A stretch of 64,000 nucleotides of DNA from contig NC_084932.1 of the NCBI RefSeq assembly GCF_958298935.1, positions 7,853,501 to 7,917,500 on the forward strand. Reading direction: 5' to 3'. Positions 57,200-64,000 of this stretch are shown here, in pieces. Position 1 is the stretch's first letter, and every line of letters begins with the position of its first letter. The stretch comes from Phragmites australis. Taxonomy: Eukaryota; Streptophyta; Magnoliopsida; Poales; Poaceae. The notes below the pieces were generated by a model, which saw only the letters and a list, made by a program, of their open reading frames with translations, was not told the DNA's origin and did not search any database. A program made the translations under genes and the position numbers.

Positions 57200-58090
57200 C
57201 TTCCAGTGGACGCTGGTGGCAGAAGCACCATTCCAAGAGCACAAAAGGTACCTCTCCTCCCCTCTCATACTAGTCGCGCCTCGACCCGGCGAGGAGCTCT
57301 TGCTCTATGTTGCCTCAACACCACTGGTAGCAAGCGCGGTCTTAGTCGTCGAGCGAGAAGGCCTCCAGTGACTAGTATATTACGTCAGTGTGGTCCTACA
57401 TGACACAAATTCTTGATACCCACAGGCTCAGAAACTACTATATGCCATCTTGATGGCCTTTCGCAAACTCAGACGCTACTTTCCGGGTCAAAAAATCAAG
57501 GTGATTTCCTCATTCCCAATTAGGGAAATTCTCCATAATAGAGATGCAACAGGAAGAATAGCAAAGTGGGTAGTAGAGTTCAGGGGATTCAATCTTCAAT
57601 TCATCCCCCAAACTTCTATCAAGTCATAGGCGCTGGCCGATTTTGTAGTCGAGTGGTCGTCCTTCTAGCCCGAGCAGGTACAGTGACCAAAGGCAGACAA
57701 GCACTGGACTGTGCACTTCAACTGGTCATTCACACTAAAGGGGCCAAGGCAGGATTGGTTCTAACCTCACCTACCAACGACATCCTCAGGTACGCAGTTC
57801 AATTATATTTTTCAGCCACTAATAACACTGCTGAATATGAGGGCCTCTTGTCCAAAATGCGAGCAACCTCCACACTTGGGATTAAACGATTGTTAGCGAT
57901 AGGGAACTCGCTACTAGTCATGAACCAGGTGCAAAAGGAGTTTTAGTGCTCTGACCCGACAATGCAGCATACCTCGTTGAAGTGAGAAGACTAGAGCGAC
58001 GCTTCATCGGTTTTGAGGTAAAGCACATCCCTCGTAAAGACAACTTCCTAGCCAATGAGCTGACCCATCTAGCTTCTTCTGGAGAACCTA
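57200..58090 (+). pseudogene. RNase H of the Tat/RIRE2-like element
   Basis: Pieces in several frames: the connection region with a QKLLYAILMAFRKLRRYF-like string near 57425-57480, then LVIHTKGAKAGLVLTSPTND (about 57722), NNTAEYEGLLSKMRA (about 57823), LLAIGNSLLVMNQVQKEF (about 57892) and FEVKHIPRKDNFLANELTHLA (about 58012-58074). The middle motifs are those of the archaeal-type RNase H found in Tat elements. The recognisable pol sequence ends at about 58090. Confidence 0.75.
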
Positions 58091-58674
58091 CCTCGATCGG
58101 AGTCTTTGAAGAAAAATTCTCACGAGCATCCACCACGGTCTCAGGCCAAGGTGAGGGGATGCTTCGCTCGGAAACAGAGCACCCGAGGCACCCAAGGCAG
58201 CCAGAGACCGTAGAACAGTGCAAAGCCTCATCCCGTATGCACACGCGACGACCGGGGTATGAGCAGCTGGAAATAATGACCACAAGGCCACAAGTCCTTA
58301 CTCGGACCGAGCATTGGTCGCCATCGACAAAATTGTCGAACTATGATCCGTTCTATGCCCCAAGAACCTAACTAGTGAGCACGATGGGACAATCAGAGCC
58401 AACTCATCGTGTCGACACTGGGAAGGTTTTCCAAAAACTCCAAACAGCGGGACTCCTATTTGGTCCTCCGGCCATCGGCGAGGCCCTGGGAGGGGGCCGG
58501 AACAAAGACGAGCATCGCAAAGTCCTAGCATTTTCCATTCATAAAGAGGATAGGTTACAAGTCGACTAGTTACATCAAATCGAGCTAAACTATCCGGGTA
58601 CATGCCTGCCTTATCCTCCTTGACTTGAGTGACTAGGGTGAAGTTGACAAAAAGAGTGTGCCAAACTCTCACCT
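58091..58674. other. Region between RNase H and aORF; integrase absent
   Basis: I looked for the integrase HHCC motif and the D-D-E core in all frames and found none. The sequence is GC-rich and of the same composition as the flanking internal region, so it belongs to the element. An internal deletion or a family without integrase would both explain this. Confidence 0.5.
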
Positions 58675-59187
58675 CTATCTTCCTCTGAACAAGTCAAGGA
58701 ACCTCTCATACTCCTCCTTGGAATGGCAACTCACCACTCCGGGGATCGGACGATGGTTTGCATAAGGGCCTGAAAAGGTGGCCAACGCAAAAGCCCTGCT
58801 GGAGCTGATGACCGGCCCAGGCGCACCATTAAGACCTCCCTTCCACTCCATCTTCGACACTTCCTCTTCATCGATCCCCTTCTCTAGAAGGTCCTAGTCG
58901 ATCCCCTCCTCATCATCGGAAATATCAATGACCTCGGCCAAGGGATCCGCCCGGGTAGGAGAGCGATACGGACCAACAGAAGGCGACCTTCTTTGGAAGG
59001 GCGTAAGCTTGATAGTCGTCGGCTCCAATCTTGCGAGTGCCGGCTTCGACCTTGCAAGCGCACTCGCGACAAATGCCGCCTCCAGAAGCACCAGGGAAAG
59101 CAGATCCAAAGCCAGAGGTGACCCCGCCTCCACCAAGTCATCTAAGATTATCGACCCCTCCAGCAATGAAGGAGGGGAGTGTGCCAT
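58675..59187 (-). pseudogene. Antisense additional ORF (aORF) of the Tat/RIRE2-like element, one in-frame stop
   Basis: On the strand opposite to gag-pol, an ATG at 59187 opens 171 codons ending at 58675, with a single TAG at codon 98 (58894-58896). The first part is rich in Ser/Leu/Pro/Ala (MAHSPPSLLEGSIILDDLVE) and has an acidic patch DISDDEEG. After the stop the same frame continues DLLEKGIDEEE, then KGGLNGAPGPVI, then YANHRPIPGVVSCHSKEEYE. That the frame stays open on both sides of one stop, while all sense frames here are chaotic, suggests a former gene. Antisense extra ORFs are known in RIRE2/Retand-type elements; their function is unknown. This copy is probably dead. Confidence 0.65.
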
Positions 59188-59609
59188 GGCCTCAACGCCT
59201 GCCTACATTACGAAGCAGAATGTGAGACGGGATAGAGATGAATGGACTCTAGGTACTAAAGGCCTGAAGGTAAGAAGGAAGGCAACAGGTTGGATCAAAA
59301 GGCCATCAAACACTCATCCTTTAAAAGATCTCAGCGGCACCCCAACCAGCGCGGCATTCAAGTAGCTCGAAACCCGAGGGGGCACATAGAAGGAACCAAG
59401 AGTCCTTCAGGTCCAGTGGCAATCAATGTCTCTCTCGTACCCTCTTTTCTCTCTCAGGACACTTAAACCTCCCCACGTGATGCTAAGTTCATAGTTGAAC
59501 TTTGAGGACCGACGGCGTCAACAACCATTCCTTGGGCGAACTATGTTTGCCCAGGACCCAAGTGGCATGATCAGGCTAGACCATGGTCACGGGGAGGCTT
59601 GGAGGCTAC

Positions 59610-60485
59610 TGTCAATGTATTGAGTTAAGAGGTATGCTGGCTAATGGGCCCCGCCGAGGACTTAACGACTAGAGGTGTATATTTTCCAAAAACTGATCGA
59701 TCGTGTGACTAGGATATGGCTCCAGAGACCAGTGTAACACCTATGCAACCAGTCTCCTTACACCATCGCATAAATCCATGACTAGCCCCACTGGTTGCAG
59801 TGCCAGATTTAACACAACCTGTCCAAAGCACATTTATTGACATCCACTCAGATATTTTCCTTCCCCAGGCGCCAGCTACAGTGGAAGAAGTCATGGACAA
59901 CGTAGAGGGGCATTGTCCCGTGCCATAGCATTCAATGTTGCGGGGCAGAACATTGCTGACCAGCATGGAGGTGCATGACGGATGGGATGTCATCAGCAAC
60001 CCGACCAGGCAAGTGAACGAGGACGACGCAAAAGGGCATTGTCCTGTCCCGTGGCATTGAATGCTATGGAGTGAAACTTTGCAGGCTAGCACAGCGGCGC
60101 ACAACGACAGGATATATGGAGCCTTCAGAGTAAGTGGGTATGCCTTGTCCTCCGTAATGATAGTTTGGGTTAGATATTAGGATGAGGAGATGTTTTCTGT
60201 TTAGACCCATATGTAAGTTCTCCTCCTCCCTACTATATAATGGGCTAAGGACCCCATTTGTATGAAACAGATCAAGTCTAGCAACCAGCTAGAACATCAT
60301 TTGTAATCAACTGAGATCCTCAAAACACATAGGGCGTAGGACTATTATCCTCTGGGAGGCTCAGACATGTATAACTCCCTGTGATCCCGAGTTCACCGTC
60401 TACACACAAATCCAGTTCCTGAAATACCGTTCATGCACCCACTGTCCAGCATACCGAAATCATTGTCAGAAATTAACCCTCGACA
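59610..60485 (+). mobile_element. 3' LTR of the Tat/RIRE2-like element
   Basis: 876 bases, collinear with 52840-53704 including the internal duplication and TATA region (CTACTATATAATGGG, about 60229). It is preceded by GGGGAGGCTTGGAGGCTAC (59591-59609), the purine-rich plus-strand primer region typical of this family. Confidence 0.88.
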
Positions 60486-60490
60486 CTATC

Positions 60491-62934
60491 TTCATTGTAA
60501 AATTTAAAATTGGTAGCTCCAACTTACAACAAGAGTGGCTTATTGTCAAAATTACCTAACACATGGATATTGTGTGCTTCACACTAGATTTATTACACAC
60601 CTGCACCAAGAAAAAACATAGCCTTTACTAGGCTGAGACGTTCTTATTTTTGGTGAGATTTTTGTTTTGCATCCGAGTGAGAATAGTGAAACTAATACTT
60701 TACCATTTTTATTGCAATGTGTTTAATTTAGAGAAACTGTTACGTATCTTTGTGTTAAAAGGGTGAAAATGCTTCATTTTTATTGCAATGTGTTTAATTT
60801 TGAAGAATTTTGTTATCTAACATTTCTTTGCATGGGCTCAAATGCTTATATGATGTAAGAAAATAATACATGTGTTCCTTCTATCAATTTAACAGATAAA
60901 ATGGTGCATATGAGCATACTCAGCGTCATAGAGTTAAGAATAATTGAGCGGTCCAACATATGTAGTTCTATCTTAACCCTATATATATCTTGAATTAATG
61001 TGAGGAGATTTTAAATGATAAGGACCATCCTCCATGACGTCTCAATAACTAGTGTTGATCAGTATGAACCATAGTTGTAGTCACTCAACAACCACCACTA
61101 AGATTAATGCTACATTATATTTGTGCTACAGCTAGGCTCACGTAAGTATGTCATTGACGGTTGTCTATTAGTCAACCATGTCTTGTACAACAAATATAGG
61201 AGCAGCATACACATGTACCCTAGCTCTAAGTCGACACATGCAGCTCCCAAGAGGACACTTGTACCCATTCATGTGTAGGTAGGCACACATGGCATGTGGA
61301 ATGCCATGCCGTGAAATTCAATCTTTTGTCAATGACTTGTGTAAAAAAAAAAACTTTGTCTAAACACGGTTCATCATTAAGGGCAACTTCAGAAGTTACA
61401 GATAGCAGCTAGCTTTTATTGGATGAATTCTTACTAGATCATGGCAAATGGCACTCAGTCGTATCATGCATTGTCATTTGAGCACCAACTGGCATTCTCT
61501 TGCGAGACTGGGTAGCAACGTGTACGAAGGCTCGGTCTTCGATGCAAAAAAACGGGCGTTAGGTGTACTCCATAAATTTTCCCAGGTCTTTGTGATTGAA
61601 TTTTTCCCGTGTTTTTAGAATCAATAAATAGCAACCATATATTAGCCAGACCATTATATAAGCACCGCTTGTTCTCACATATCTCCCCTACCTGATTCTT
61701 GCAAGCAGTGAGTGAGTGCGACTTAGATCATTTTAAGTTTATTTCATTGTGATTTCTTAGTTTATAAGTCTTTTCATGAAAGTCGTATTATCTTTTGTAG
61801 GAGGACGGAATGTGGTGACGCTTTGATGTTGTAAGACAACTTGATTAATTTGAAGGTAAGAACTACCACATGGTTCCTTGGGCCACTTTTTAATATGCAA
61901 TTAGGCTATATTATTTTAATATTTTTTCCTGTGACTTATGTAATTGTGAACTGAATTCTGCATTTAGCAAACAAAAACCTGAGATATTCGTCATATCATT
62001 TGCTCGTGATGTTTTTTCCTAGATAGCTCTATATATCTTACATATCAAATCTTCTGTGTACGTAATAGTTGATCAAAAAAATTGTGTGTAATAGATTATA
62101 CATGAGCACCCTTTGAGGTAATATGTATAACATTTTTTTGTGGGTAAACTAATATATATACAATATTACAAATATGGTGAGAGCCCAAATGGATGCTCTC
62201 TTGAAAGTGGGGCTAGGCGTATCTGTGTTGTGACCATATATTTTTGACTTTCTAATCTGAATCCTCCCCCCTTGTATTACTATTAGATATCAATAGTTTC
62301 TAGGGAGAGGCAAGAGTGGTGGCCCTGTAGGTATCCTCAATTAATTCTAGTCATTTTCCTTGGCAGAATCACGAGAAAAGGCACGTGTGTGAATACACAA
62401 AATAAATTCTAGATCTTAAAAAGGCTTAATAAAATCTTTACCAAAAATTAAAACACACCTTACACTGTTCATATATATACTAACACTCTATTCATTGAAA
62501 GAAGTCAAACTTACACCAAACTCTATCTACAGCATTAAAAAAAAGATATCCTTTTTCAGATATTGTATTGATTCGTTAAGTAAAGCAGTCATCAACTCAA
62601 GTTGAAAATATATTTTACTAAATAAAATGTTGAGAATGTAGATGCACTTACTTAGCATAAGCTCAAGAGTCATCCATTAAACTAGCATGGTTATATGTTG
62701 ACATATATCTAGGGATGGGTAACATGATTTGCATGGTTGGTCTTCAGAACTCTAAAAAACTCCATCTGAATATGGCCAAAACTCTCTTCATCCGGTGTGG
62801 TTCATTTTACGCGCTATTCATTATGGACTAGAAGGTGTAAAGCTAAATTCAGAAAATTCTACATCATAATAAAAAAAGAATTCGGCCCTACCCACAAATT
62901 TTGGAGGAATTTGCATGATCTTAAGAAAACAATT
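60491..62934. other. Unassigned AT-rich intergenic DNA
   Basis: No coding frame. CATTTTTATTGCAATGTG, then TTTAATTT, is directly repeated at 60704-60729 and 60775-60800. A TATA-like string with CT-rich context (ATTATATAAGCACC, about 61653-61666) is followed by a possible short leader exon and GAAGGTAAGAAC (about 61852), a good splice-donor consensus. No protein is seen downstream within 1 kb. Confidence 0.3.
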
Positions 62935-62959
62935 CAATCCCCATAAGGAAAAATTATGT

Positions 62960-63155
62960 GTTCCAAAACGAAGTCTTTTTTTCCATGAACGAGGCCCATA
63001 CCCTCAGCTTCAGAGGGCTGGGGGCGCCTTGGGGGATGAGAGATGTCTACCAGAGATAGGGACGCGCCATGAATGGGCAGCAGCCCCGCTTGCAAAAGCC
63101 GGGGTTCGAACCCACGATAGCAAGTAAGGAGCCTTACCGCTGGGCTACGAGCCCG
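62960..63155 (-). mobile_element. tRNA-derived SINE
   Basis: On the minus strand CGGGCTCG is followed by TAGCCCAGCGGTAAGG (A box, 63132-63147) and, 28 bases on, GGTTCGAACCC (B box, 63103-63113), the two internal promoter blocks of RNA polymerase III. About 120 bases of unrelated body follow (GGGGCTGCTGCCCATTC...CCTCGTTCATGG), then an A-run at about 62969-62975. The head cannot fold into a full cloverleaf with a paired acceptor stem, so this is a SINE and not a tRNA gene. No clear target duplication. Confidence 0.7.
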
Positions 63156-63461
63156 TTTTCAAAAGAATGATTTCGTACTCTCCTGTTAAAAAACAAAAGA
63201 AATTTCGACATCTAGAAACCAATGAAGTTTGCAGTAATATTTTCTAAAGTTTTTCTAGCCGATCATAGATTAAACTTATTAGAAGCGCAAGACCACAGTA
63301 CTATATCTCCAACAATAACTACATGTCTTCCACTAATCTTTTTCCAAGGATTTCACATTGATAATTTCTTTTAAAAGTGTATCCTAGTTTGCTCAGCCAA
63401 AGTTGAGAACATCAATCAAAGTTGAGGATACCAACAGCACTCACTCAGAAAACATACTATA

Positions 63462-63748
63462 GGGTCATATTTGGCAGAGTTTTCGAACTAGCTTCTAAAG
63501 TGGACTTAGTAGGAACTCTGTAAAATAACAGTTTATAGCTTTTAGCTCCTAGAGTGATTCTATAGGACTGATTGCATAGAATAAACTAAATGTTGAAAGC
63601 TGAAAAATCAGCTTCTCATTCACTTCTCCTATAGAATCACATCTTCCATAAAATTTATTTAAAAAATTACTTTCAACTACAAAATTATTTTCCTCAAAAA
63701 ATTATTTCCTAAAAATTTTAAATTAGAAAAGCTCTACCAAACAGGCTC
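63462..63748. mobile_element. MITE with CCAAACA-type ends
   Basis: About 287 bases. The left end GGGTCATATTTGGCAGAG pairs with the inverted right end GAGCCTGTTTGGTAGAG. TA flanks both ends (63460-63461 and 63749-63750), though a longer duplication cannot be excluded. The interior is AT-rich with further imperfect pairing (AGCTTTTAGCTCC / AGCTGATTTTTCAGC) and no coding frame. Confidence 0.6.
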
Positions 63749-64000
63749 TAACTCATTAAATGCCCTTGAATGTGTAAAGCCAAGACAACCCTGTAATCCA
63801 GTAAATTTAACGGGGCAGGCATCAACCATCATAGCCTGCGGCCGGGTTTCCATGCATCCAGATTCCAAGCTAATTAGCTCTGCATCCGATTGATGCATTG
63901 CGCCAATTAGATCGGTCCAATTAGGTTACCCCCTTTATCAACTGTCATAGCACAAGTAAAACCTCTCTATATTCATTTTCAAATATGTTTAACCTCTACA

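Larger units (their letters stand above)
52840..60485 (+). mobile_element. Tat/RIRE2-like Ty3/gypsy element with both LTRs, no integrase seen
   Basis: LTRs are at 52840-53704 and 59610-60485, both starting TGTCA.TGTATTGAG and ending CCTCGACA. The flanking duplication CTATC (52835-52839 and 60486-60490) is perfect. Internal order: gag, protease, reverse transcriptase, RNase H, then a 1.5 kb region with an antisense ORF. There is no recognisable integrase between RNase H and the 3' LTR, and the internal region (5.9 kb) is short for this lineage. All sense frames are broken. LTR divergence by eye is roughly 15 percent, which means an old insertion. Confidence 0.88.

Noticed and set aside
63060..63155. 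A tRNA gene on the minus strand
   Set aside because: The A and B boxes are present, but the acceptor stem does not pair and about 120 bases of non-tRNA body plus an A-run follow. A SINE fits better.

Overview
This is nuclear DNA from a grass (Poaceae) or a close monocot relative. It holds one intact host gene inside a thick nest of transposons. The plant call rests on six GT-AG spliced exons encoding AP-2 sigma, a Tourist-like and a Stowaway-like MITE, CACTA (En/Spm) DNA, plant L1-type LINEs with an RNase H domain, a tRNA-derived SINE, and LTR elements that look like the SIRE/Maximus, Angela, CRM and Tat lineages. I saw no bacterial operons, CRISPR arrays, rRNA genes or functional tRNA genes.

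Layout. 1-5.7 kb: a long LTR cut by the window edge, then CACTA and LINE debris. 6.1-11.6 kb: a three-deep LTR nest. 12.4-20.9 kb: a decayed LINE interrupted by a 3.0 kb CACTA element with perfect 13-bp termini and a CAA target duplication. 21.4-28.3 kb: the host gene AP2S, the small (sigma) subunit of the clathrin adaptor AP-2. It is complete at 142 codons, and its first coding exon is the ATG alone. A MITE lies just upstream, and three more transposons plus tandem repeats sit in its introns. 28.3-31.1 kb: low-copy intergenic DNA with one unexplained membrane-protein-like exon candidate.

31.1-38.3 kb: a copia element whose gag is split by a young CRM-like Ty3/gypsy element with a GTGAG target duplication. 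The pol frame of that element runs through its polypurine tract into the LTR. 39.3-52.6 kb: an old minus-strand Tat-like gypsy element, itself broken by a 3.76 kb solo LTR (TCTAT duplication) and a 0.78 kb solo LTR (CCTAC duplication). 52.8-60.5 kb: a plus-strand Tat/RIRE2-like element with a CTATC duplication, no recognisable integrase, and an antisense ORF before the 3' LTR. 60.5-64.0 kb: mostly unrecognised AT-rich DNA with a SINE and a MITE.

Only AP2S looks functional. The rest is a record of insertions, solo-LTR recombination and deletion. Relative ages can be read from nesting and LTR divergence: the CRM-like element is young (I counted about 14 differences in 555 aligned LTR bases), while the two Tat-like elements are clearly much older. 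I found no convincing new biological system. The items most worth a second look are the antisense ORF of the 52.8-60.5 kb element, the pol/LTR overlap of the CRM-like element, the gene-like cargo of the intron transposon in AP2S, and the orphan exon-like segment near 30.6 kb.
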